From NCBI GenBank assembly GCA_018065085.1, contig JAGHUA010000003.1, positions 62,001 through 126,000 of the forward strand: a DNA stretch of 64,000 nt, read 5' to 3'. A program made the translations under genes and the position numbers. Below are positions 20,587 to 28,668 of this stretch, piece by piece; positions within the stretch are counted from its first letter, which is position 1, and each line of letters starts with the position of its first letter. The stretch is from Candidatus Liminaster caballi (GTDB lineage: Bacteria > Bacteroidota > Bacteroidia > Bacteroidales > UBA3663). The notes under the pieces were generated by a model. The model worked only from the letters and a program-made list of their open reading frames with translations. It ran no database searches and was not told the DNA's origin.

Positions 20587-21609
20587 ATGAAGAATATACT
20601 TTTCTCCGTTTTGCTGACACTCTTTCCTGTCGCCTGTCTCGCTCAGGTGCAGCAGTCAGAACTGGCTGGTAAATATCATCTCACAGCCACCTGCGAGTAC
20701 TGGGAGGCATCGTTTGCCGATAAGGTCTATGCCCATGATGATTTTGTGTTCTATCTTGAGGCACAGGAAGATGGAACCTTCCTGCTCTATTCGTTCTTTT
20801 ACAACGGTATGGCCGATAATTTCGCACCTCTCGGATATGGCGCCACAGCCACCTACAGTTATGCCGAACAGCTGCTCACCGTCATCTCCACGCCATGGAT
20901 GTGGGACGAATATATGGGTCAGTTCATGGATCCCTACAGCCACGATCCGATGCTCTATTTTGCCGTGAGTCGCGATGCTGACGGACGCATCCGTTTCAGT
21001 TCCACACCCAACTCGCTCGGCTTCTATTACCTGGGTGAGCAGAATGGACAGAACGCCTTCATTTATGCCATTGACTATCCCGGTGTGGTGTCTGCCTCGC
21101 GTGTCGATACCTATCCGTCTGTCACCCGTGCATCGCTTCCGGGTCAATACGTCATGCAGTATGTCGATGCCGACGGCCGGACTCAGACCACACAGTTCTC
21201 CATTGCTGAGGGACAGTATGGAGCCTTCGTGCTAAGCGGCATGTTTGGTGATGACACTCCTCACGCGCTTCACTTCGAGCATGGCAATGAGGGCGTCTAT
21301 GCCGACCTTCATCATGACATTGTTGACGGTTACTATGTCAACTATTTTGGCTCGAACGTGGGCGATTGCCGTGTGTCGTTCCATTTCGACATTGATGGCC
21401 GTCTTGTGCTCGATAATCCAATCTCCTACACTCCCGACTGGATCAACTGGACAGATGCCTTCTCCGGCGTTGCCACCAAGGTCGGTTCGTCCATCAGTTC
21501 CGTTTGCGCCAAGAACGAAAATCTGCCATCCTATGACCTCTTCGGTCGTCCATCGTCTGCCGCTTCCCGCGGCATCCATATCGTCGGCGACAGGAAGGTC
21601 TGGCGGTAG
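20587..21609 (+). CDS. Exported protein of unknown function with C-terminal DLFGRP..GIHIV..RKVWR motif
   Basis: Signal peptide MKNILFSVLLTLFPVACLAQ; C-terminus shares the pattern of the upstream peptidase. Confidence 0.6.
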   Translation: MKNILFSVLLTLFPVACLAQVQQSELAGKYHLTATCEYWEASFADKVYAHDDFVFYLEAQEDGTFLLYSFFYNGMADNFAPLGYGATATYSYAEQLLTVISTPWMWDEYMGQFMDPYSHDPMLYFAVSRDADGRIRFSSTPNSLGFYYLGEQNGQNAFIYAIDYPGVVSASRVDTYPSVTRASLPGQYVMQYVDADGRTQTTQFSIAEGQYGAFVLSGMFGDDTPHALHFEHGNEGVYADLHHDIVDGYYVNYFGSNVGDCRVSFHFDIDGRLVLDNPISYTPDWINWTDAFSGVATKVGSSISSVCAKNENLPSYDLFGRPSSAASRGIHIVGDRKVWR

Positions 21610-21625
21610 GAAAAATGAGAAAATG

Positions 21626-21757
21626 TTTGGATTTTGTCAAGTTTTCTCCAATTATTTCTTTGGATTTTGTCAAAAAACGGCAAATTATTTGTTTGGATTT
21701 TGTTAAATTTCCCCGAATTATTTGTTTGGAAAATATAAAATCTGTATCTTTGCGCCC
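21626..21757 (+). repeat. 33-bp x4 tandem repeat, the last unit containing the promoter of the AAA ATPase
   Basis: TTTGGATTTTGT(C/T)AA... starts at 21626, 21659, 21692 and 21725 (exact 33-bp spacing); last unit TTTGGAAAATATAAAATCTGTATCTTTGCGCCC carries TATCTTTG at 21745-21752. Confidence 0.8.
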
Positions 21758-21773
21758 ATAAAATCAGCATATT

Positions 21774-23159
21774 ATGTACTATAGCAGAATCGTTGATGCG
21801 CATCTTTCAGAATGGGCGCAGCGGAAGACACATAAGCCATTGCTTCTAAGAGGTGCACGACAGATAGGAAAATCAACCGCGGTGAGGCATTTGGCAGAAC
21901 AGTTTGATGTCTATATTGAAATCAACTTCGAGAAACAGCCATCGTATAAAACATTGTTCGAAAAAGACCTTGATGTTAAGCGGATTGTTCCTCTCATCTC
22001 TGCCATATCGAAGACATCGATCATAGCAGGCAGGACTCTTCTGTTTCTTGACGAGATACAGGATTGTCCTCAAGCCATTATGGCACTGCGTTATTTTCAT
22101 GAGGATATGCCCGAACTTCATGTGATAGCCGCTGGTTCGCTTCTCGAATTTGCTCTTGACGAGTTGCCTACATTCGGTGTTGGGCGCATACATTCAATGT
22201 ATATGTATCCAATGACTTTCGATGAGTTTATGATGGCAAACGGTGAGCAGCTGCTTCTTGATATTCGTAATCAGGCCGATACTGGGAATCCGCTTGACGA
22301 TGTTGTCCACAATAGGCTCATTGAACACCTCCGCACTTATATGCTTGTCGGCGGTATGCCCGAAAGTGTGTCCCGATGGGTAGAAACGCATGACTATCTG
22401 CAATGTCAGGAGGTTCAGGATGATATACTGACGGGTTATGAAGATGACTTTCCTAAATATCGCAAGAAAGTTGATCCCGTACTGCTTCGACAGACTCTGC
22501 GAAGTGTGGCTGTGCAGGTCGCTAAGAAATTTGTCTGTGCTCAGGTCCCGGGCAACTATAAAGCTGCGGAAGTGAAGAAAGCGTTGGACATGCTCACCAA
22601 GGCAGGAATCATCATTCCTGTCACACACGCCAGTGCCAATGGTCTTCCTCTTGGCGATGAGTGCGACCAGAGTATCCGTAAGATGTTACTACTTGATACG
22701 GGTTTGATGCTTCGTCTTTTGAATATGACACTTGGCGATGTTTCTGACCTCACCACCCATATCCTTACTTCGACAGCAGCAGATCTGGTCAATAAAGGCT
22801 CTATAGCCGAAATGCTTGCTGGTCTTGAATATCTCCACTATCTTTCGCCCAACCTTCGCCATGAACAATATTACTGGGTTCGTCAGGCTAAGAATTCCGT
22901 GGCAGAGATTGATTATGTATTGCCATTGCAGTCACAAGTTGTGCCGATGGAGGTGAAAGCAGGTGTACAGGGAGGAATGAAAAGCCTTTGGGAGTTTATG
23001 CGCGAAAAGAAGCTCTCTCATGCCATACGCTGTTCGCTCGAAAACTTCAGTTCCTTCGATTATATAGATGAGAAAGCAGATGGTGTTGTCCGTCATGTTA
23101 GTATTTGTCCTCTATATGCAGTCTCACAGATGCCTCGTATTTGCAGTCAAGCACTTTAA
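21774..23159 (+). CDS. AAA family ATPase with DUF4143 C-terminal domain
   Basis: KPLLLRGARQIGKSTAVRHLAEQF (Walker A), TLLFLDEIQDCPQAIMALRYFHEDMPELHVIAAGSLLEF (Walker B/sensor), C-terminal YWVRQAKNSVAEIDYVLPLQSQVVPMEVKAG. Confidence 0.92.
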   Translation: MYYSRIVDAHLSEWAQRKTHKPLLLRGARQIGKSTAVRHLAEQFDVYIEINFEKQPSYKTLFEKDLDVKRIVPLISAISKTSIIAGRTLLFLDEIQDCPQAIMALRYFHEDMPELHVIAAGSLLEFALDELPTFGVGRIHSMYMYPMTFDEFMMANGEQLLLDIRNQADTGNPLDDVVHNRLIEHLRTYMLVGGMPESVSRWVETHDYLQCQEVQDDILTGYEDDFPKYRKKVDPVLLRQTLRSVAVQVAKKFVCAQVPGNYKAAEVKKALDMLTKAGIIIPVTHASANGLPLGDECDQSIRKMLLLDTGLMLRLLNMTLGDVSDLTTHILTSTAADLVNKGSIAEMLAGLEYLHYLSPNLRHEQYYWVRQAKNSVAEIDYVLPLQSQVVPMEVKAGVQGGMKSLWEFMREKKLSHAIRCSLENFSSFDYIDEKADGVVRHVSICPLYAVSQMPRICSQAL

Positions 23160-23250
23160 TTCATGAACGATAAAATTCGCGGTAAATTCACTGGTGTTTG
23201 CATTTTATAAAAAACTTGGTTCACTATGACCGATATTTTTTTATTTTTAC

Positions 23251-23283
23251 GCGAATTACCGAGAATTGACCGCGAATTATCGT
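23251..23283. repeat. Short ~11-bp x3 GCGAATTACC-type repeat just before the 42-bp array
   Basis: GCGAATTACCG / AGAATTGACCG / CGAATTATCGT. Confidence 0.5.
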
Positions 23284-23293
23284 AAATATTATT

Positions 23294-24095
23294 GACTTCC
23301 AAGTTTCTGGAAATGCTGGCAAAACTTTCGTTTGGATTTCCAGCTTTCTGGAAATGCTCGGAACAATGTTCTGACGACTTCCAAGGTTTTCGGAAATGCT
23401 GAGAACAATGTTCTGACGACTTCCAAGGTTTTAGCAAATGCTCGGAACAATGTGCTGGCGACTTCCAGCTTTCTGGAAATGCTGAGAACAATGTTCTGAC
23501 GACTTCCAGCTTTCTGGAAATGTTGGGAACAATGTGCTGACGATTTCCAAGGTTTTCGGAAATGCTGAGAACAATGTTCTGACGACTTCCAAGGTTTTCG
23601 GAAATGCTGGGAACAATGTGCTGGCGATTTCCAGCTTTCTGGAAATGCTGGGAACAATGTGCTGGCGACTTCCAAGGTTTTCGGAAATGCTCGGAACAAT
23701 GTTCTGACGACTTCCAGCTTTCTGGAAATGTTGGGAACAATGTGCTGGCGACTTCCAAGTTTCTGGAAATGCTGGCGAAACTTTGTTTAGGATTTCCCAA
23801 GAGTTAGGAAATGCTGGCGAAACTTTCGTTTGGATTTCCCGAGAGTTGGGAAATGCTGGCGAAACTTTGTTTAGGATTTCCCGAGAGTTGGGAAATGCTG
23901 GCAAAACTTTCGTTTGGACTTCCGAAGAGTTAGGAAATGCCAGCGAAACTTTCGTTTGGATTTCCCGAGAGTTAGGAAATGCCGGCGAAACTTTGTTTTG
24001 GATTTCCCGAGAGTTAGGAAATGCTGGCGAAAGTTTCGTTAGGACTTCCCAAGAGTTCGGAAATGCTGGCGGAAGTATAAAAAATGTTTTTTTAT
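23294..24095. repeat. Tandem array of ~19 contiguous 41/42-bp imperfect-palindrome units (array 1)
   Basis: Units begin GA(C/T)TTCC...GGAAATGCTG...; units 1-18 sum to 749 bp, placing unit 19 at 24043, which matches the sequence. Two sub-types: ...GAACAATGT(T/G)CTG and ...GCGAAACTTTCGTTTG. Confidence 0.95.
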
Positions 24096-24262
24096 CGTAA
24101 TGTCTAAAATTATGGTGTAAAGTTAATAATTTTCGTGCGAAAACATGCGGAAACTAATATAAATTTTGTGTTTCCGCTGATTTATTAACGATTTCTGGCA
24201 TGTAAACCACACAATTCATTCTGTTCAATGTGACAGTTGGCGACTATTTGACGTGACATTTG

Positions 24263-24318
24263 GACTTCCCGAAAGCTGGGAAACGCCGGCGGAAGTATAA
24301 AAAATCTTTTTTTTATTT
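24263..24318. repeat. Solo copy of the 42-bp repeat with the same 3' tail as array 1's last unit
   Basis: GACTTCCCGAAAGCTGGGAAACGCCGGCGGAAGTATAAAAAATCTTTTTTTT versus last unit GACTTCCCAAGAGTTCGGAAATGCTGGCGGAAGTATAAAAAATGTTTTTTT. Confidence 0.9.
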
Positions 24319-24381
24319 ATTTTTTTTATTATCTATATCTATATCTTTATCTAGCGACGCGCAGGAAACGCGATCACACAT

Positions 24382-24441
24382 CTGCAGAGGCATCTGCACA
24401 GATACCTGCACAGGTCCCTGCAGAGGCACCTGAACAGGTGT
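24382..24441. repeat. 12-bp x5 tandem repeat CTGCAsAGGyay
   Basis: ctgcagaggcat ctgcacagatac ctgcacaggtcc ctgcagaggcac ctgaacaggtgt. Confidence 0.85.
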
Positions 24442-24569
24442 GCGTGCGTAAGATGTAAATTAGCAAAACCTGATCATCTTTTGCTATCTGACTACCCCGA
24501 AAACACATGGTTGCTGACGATAATGTCATTTTTTTATGCGAGATATTTGGTTTTTATTGAAAAAATGAT

Positions 24570-24577
24570 TATATTTG
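24570..24577 (+). promoter_or_regulatory. Bacteroidetes -7 box TATATTTG upstream of GH51
   Basis: TATATTTGCGCG with upstream TTTGG near 24546. Confidence 0.6.
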
Positions 24578-24620
24578 CGCGTTAAAATTATAATTATCAG
24601 CAATAGAATCAGCATCGCTT

Positions 24621-27197
24621 ATGAGTTTTAAGAACTATATCCTCACTGCAGTTTTCGCAGCCCTGACAAGTTCAGTTTTCGCTCAGTATGTGCCCGTGGC
24701 TAATGCCGACAGCGCATGGCTGTTCACCTACTCAACGCTCAAGAATGCAGGCCGCAACGGATTGCATTTCGCATGGAGCATGGACAAGGTGAACTGGCAG
24801 GAAATCGGTCCTGAATGGGCTCCTGTCAAGTCGGATTACGGAGCATGGGGCGCTCAGAAGCGTATGCTCGATCCTGTGGTGTGGTTCGACTCGGAGTCGG
24901 GACTTTGGAAGGCTTCGTGGCACCTCAACGAGCAGGAACCGAATAAGGTGGCAATCACCGAGAGCCGCAACCTGTCGCTGTGGAAGCCTCAGGATTACGT
25001 CGGCGCATCGGAGGTGAAGAGTGCCATGCGCAATGTGGCTCCTGCTGAGACCATCGTTCTGCCATCGAGCGGCGAGGTGAAGGGGCAGGTGCACCGTGTG
25101 GCCTGGCCTTTGGTCAATGACCTGCTCAATGCCTTGCAGTTGCAGCGTCAGAAGGATCGCGACAATGCCGAGCGTGCAGCCGATGATGTGAAAGGCCGTT
25201 TCCGCGACCTCAAACCGCAGCAGATCAGCGTCACCGTATTGCCAGAGCATAGCAAGACGATAACAGACAAGCTTATCGGCATTTTCTTTGAGGATATCAA
25301 CTATGCGGCTGATGGCGGCCTCTATGCCGAGCTTATTCAGAACCGCGATTTCGAATACACCCCAGAACACATGCATGATGCCAGCAAGTGGCAGCCTACA
25401 TCATGGTGGGTGGCAGAAGGTCTCGATCTGAAGGTTAGCACGGATGATCCGTTGCACGTCAACAATCCTCACTATGCCGTGCTCAGCATCGACAATCCGC
25501 TGCTCGATCCTGCCACCAAGCGTCTGAAGTCAAAGCAGGCAGCCATGGGCATCTCGACACTCGAATATCATCCGACTCCGCAGCTCGCAAACCGTGGCTG
25601 GGAGGGAATTGCCGTCAAGGAAGGCGCCCGATATGATTTCAGCGTCTATGGCCGTGTGCCGGAGGGCAAAAGCGTGAAGGTGAAGGTGCAGTTGCAGTGC
25701 GGACAGAACGACAAGGTGATTGCCGAGAGCACAGTCACAATTGCCGGTGGCAAGTCGTGGAAGAAGGTGCAGGCAGTGCTGAAGGCTACGGCGTCGGCCA
25801 ATGATGCACGACTCGTGCTCCTGCCTCAGTCGAACGGCACCATGCACCTCGATATGGTAAGCCTTTTCCCACAGGACACATACAAGGGCAGGAAGAACGG
25901 TATGCGTCGCGACCTTGCCGAGGCCCTCGAAGCCCTGCATCCAAAGTTCGTGCGATTCCCAGGCGGCTGTGCAAGCCATGGCGACGGCCTTGACAATATG
26001 TACAGATGGAAGAATACGATCGGTCCGCTTGAGTCACGCAAGCCGAACTGGAACATCTGGCACTATCATCAGACGGTGGGCATTGGCTACTACGAGTATT
26101 TCCAGTTCTGCGAGGATCTCGGTGCCGAACCATTGCCAGTGCTTGCTGCCGGTGTGCCATGCCAGAACTCGTCAGCCGGCGGCAACGGTCAGCAGGGTGG
26201 AATCCCGATGGATCAGATGCCAGAATATGTGCAGGAGGTGCTTGACCTCATCGAATGGGCCAACGGCGACCCTAAGACCAGCGAGTGGGCACGTATGCGA
26301 GCCGAGGCAGGTCACCCAAAGCCATTCGGCCTGAAGATGATCGGCATCGGCAACGAAGATTTGATCAGCGATGTGTTCACCGAACGATATAAGATGATCT
26401 GTGAGGCAGTGGCCAAGCAGCACCCAGAGGTGGAGATTGTGGGAACGGTAGGCCCATTCTGCGAAGGTTCTGACTACGAGCGCGGCTGGGAACTGGCCCA
26501 TGAGATGAACCTCCCATACGTCGATGAGCACTACTACAACTCGCCCGGCTGGTTTATCAATAACCAGACGTTCTATGACCGCTATGCACGCCACATCACC
26601 GACAGCGAGGGCAACGTCAAGCCTGCCACACGTGTCTATCTCGGCGAGTATGCCAGTCATATCGGCAACCGCAGCAACTGTGTGGAAACTGCGTTGAGCG
26701 AGGCCCTGTATCTCTGCTCGGTGGAGCGCAATGCCGACATCGTGGCAATGACCAGCTACGCACCGTTGCTGGCCAAGAAGGGTCACACACAGTGGAACCC
26801 AGACATGATCTACTTCACCAACACCACCGTCGAACCTACATCGGGCTATCAGGTGCAGAAGATGTTCGGCCAGAATGCCGGCACAAAGTACATCGCATCG
26901 ACCGTACGCCTCGAACACCCATCGGCAAACGTACAGAAGCGCGTGGGATGCAGTGTGGTGGTGGACGAAGCCAAAGATCAGCTGATCATTAAACTTGTGA
27001 ACTATCTTCCAGTCGAAAATACATACAGCGTAGCCCTGCCAGACGGATATACAACCGTAGTGGCAGCTCAGACGCTGACCGGCGAACTGGCCGACACCCA
27101 TGCCGTGCCTGCCGACTCGGAGGCAACAACCGCCGACGGCAAACTTCAGCTCACGATGCCTGCCTACAGCTTCACAGTAGTGAGAATCGGACGATAA
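24621..27197 (+). CDS. GH51 alpha-L-arabinofuranosidase with an N-terminal partial GH43-like segment
   Basis: LIGIFFEDINYAADGGLYAELIQNRDFEY, FPGGCASHGDGLDNMYRWKNTIGP, GIGNEDLISDVFTERY (acid/base), VYLGEYASH (nucleophile). Confidence 0.93.
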   Translation: MSFKNYILTAVFAALTSSVFAQYVPVANADSAWLFTYSTLKNAGRNGLHFAWSMDKVNWQEIGPEWAPVKSDYGAWGAQKRMLDPVVWFDSESGLWKASWHLNEQEPNKVAITESRNLSLWKPQDYVGASEVKSAMRNVAPAETIVLPSSGEVKGQVHRVAWPLVNDLLNALQLQRQKDRDNAERAADDVKGRFRDLKPQQISVTVLPEHSKTITDKLIGIFFEDINYAADGGLYAELIQNRDFEYTPEHMHDASKWQPTSWWVAEGLDLKVSTDDPLHVNNPHYAVLSIDNPLLDPATKRLKSKQAAMGISTLEYHPTPQLANRGWEGIAVKEGARYDFSVYGRVPEGKSVKVKVQLQCGQNDKVIAESTVTIAGGKSWKKVQAVLKATASANDARLVLLPQSNGTMHLDMVSLFPQDTYKGRKNGMRRDLAEALEALHPKFVRFPGGCASHGDGLDNMYRWKNTIGPLESRKPNWNIWHYHQTVGIGYYEYFQFCEDLGAEPLPVLAAGVPCQNSSAGGNGQQGGIPMDQMPEYVQEVLDLIEWANGDPKTSEWARMRAEAGHPKPFGLKMIGIGNEDLISDVFTERYKMICEAVAKQHPEVEIVGTVGPFCEGSDYERGWELAHEMNLPYVDEHYYNSPGWFINNQTFYDRYARHITDSEGNVKPATRVYLGEYASHIGNRSNCVETALSEALYLCSVERNADIVAMTSYAPLLAKKGHTQWNPDMIYFTNTTVEPTSGYQVQKMFGQNAGTKYIASTVRLEHPSANVQKRVGCSVVVDEAKDQLIIKLVNYLPVENTYSVALPDGYTTVVAAQTLTGELADTHAVPADSEATTADGKLQLTMPAYSFTVVRIGR

Positions 27198-27255
27198 CCA
27201 ACCGTAAACAACTGCAACCAACCAAGTCAATAATAAAAAGAACAATAATCAAGCA

Positions 27256-28617
27256 ATGAAAAAGTTTTTCCTGTCCATCGTGCTTATGTGCGGCATCACA
27301 GCAGCCGTAGCACAGAAGTTGCCAAAATGGACAACCACACCTACAGCCAAGGGTGAGACAGCCGCCATGGGCGAAGATCGTGAGGATGCCTACCGTAAGG
27401 CTGTGACACAACTGTTCGACTCGTTCGGCATGACCACCGACCCTGAGTCGTTCCGCCAGCAGCTGTTCGAAATTGATTCAACGCTCGTCGTTGACCAGCG
27501 CACACCATGGGTGGAGGCTGCCATGCAGAGCGGATATTTCAAGATCAAGGACACTCTCGCCACCGACACAAGCTATTGGGTGCGCTGCCAGATCAAGCCG
27601 GACGAACTGAAGCAGTATCTGCCGGAACTTCAGCAGAGCGTGATACAGAAGGGTCAGGAGTCATTGACCCGAGCCCGTTTCGTGAAGGATCAGGGCGACC
27701 TGCTCCTTGCCGCACAGCAGTACGCCAAGGGATTGAACGAAGTGATGCCATGCATACATAAGTCGCTGCCATCTGACGCCCTCGGAGGCAACGACCTGGC
27801 CAAGACCCTGTTCGACGAGTTCCTCATCGTGCTCGACGGCCTCAAGCTCGAAGCTACACGCAAGAGTTCTCCGATGGTCAAGGGCGAGGAGATTCCGCTC
27901 GACCTGCCTTTCCATCTGACCTCAGCCAAAGGCAAGGATGTGCCTTCGATCACAATGCGTGCCTGGAGCGATGACAACGGCACAAAGGTTAAGTGCAGCA
28001 CTCCGGCATCGATCACGGATCATGGCGGCATCGTCATTGCCAAGGTGACCAAGGCTCCGAACGCTGACAGCGGTAAGATCAACATGGGAGTCGATGAGAA
28101 GATGCTGTTCCTGTCCATCCCTGAGAACGTAGCCACTCCATTGTTCAAGGCTCACCTGACCGGCAAGTTCCCGACGGCATCGATCGACCTTGTAGCCTTC
28201 GACCCGACTCCGACCATCGCCGTGACGCTAGAAGAACGTGACCAGGAGTTCGCCCCTGTCATCCAGCAGATTGTCAAGCAGCATGGCCTTGTCCTTGCCG
28301 AAAACCAGGAGACAGCCGACCTTGAGCTGGTACTCGACTGCCAGAGCCAGATGCTGAGCGATGCGCCTGAAAAGCATGGCGATTACTACCTCGCCACCTT
28401 CCGCTGCAACATGAACATCGTGGTGCAGGTGCGCGACAGCAAGGCACATCTCATGGAATATAAGATCACCGACCTCGACCTCCTGCAGCCGGCCTACAAG
28501 GGCGAGGAGAAGATCCGTGCCCGTGCGCTGAAGGAGATGATGAAGCAGGTGCAGCGTGAGTTGCCCGACCGCATGTCCGAGGTGTCGTATGACAAGCGCA
28601 AGGTGGTCTTCAAATAA
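27256..28617 (+). CDS. Exported protein, LPP20-lipoprotein-like N-terminus, unknown function
   Basis: MKKFFLSIVLMCGITAAVAQKLPKWTTTPTAKGETAAMGEDREDAYRKAVTQLFDSFG. Confidence 0.55.
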   Translation: MKKFFLSIVLMCGITAAVAQKLPKWTTTPTAKGETAAMGEDREDAYRKAVTQLFDSFGMTTDPESFRQQLFEIDSTLVVDQRTPWVEAAMQSGYFKIKDTLATDTSYWVRCQIKPDELKQYLPELQQSVIQKGQESLTRARFVKDQGDLLLAAQQYAKGLNEVMPCIHKSLPSDALGGNDLAKTLFDEFLIVLDGLKLEATRKSSPMVKGEEIPLDLPFHLTSAKGKDVPSITMRAWSDDNGTKVKCSTPASITDHGGIVIAKVTKAPNADSGKINMGVDEKMLFLSIPENVATPLFKAHLTGKFPTASIDLVAFDPTPTIAVTLEERDQEFAPVIQQIVKQHGLVLAENQETADLELVLDCQSQMLSDAPEKHGDYYLATFRCNMNIVVQVRDSKAHLMEYKITDLDLLQPAYKGEEKIRARALKEMMKQVQRELPDRMSEVSYDKRKVVFK

Positions 28618-28668
28618 CCAACGGAATACTCAACACGTCGTACGCGACGAGACAAACAAACAAGCATA

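Noticed and set aside
23156-23904. Minus-strand ORFs (214, 136, 157 aa) as real repeat proteins
   Set aside because: All three are different frames of the same repeat, with frame shifts between 41- and 42-bp units; no signal or start context.
23294-24095. CRISPR array
   Set aside because: Units are contiguous 41/42-bp homologous copies without unique spacers, and no cas genes are in the window.
21774-24441. Insertion sequence or transposon
   Set aside because: No transposase or integrase ORF and no clear terminal inverted repeats or target duplications were visible.
26172-27245. 357-aa minus-strand ORF
   Set aside because: Antisense to GH51 with conserved catalytic motifs on the other strand.
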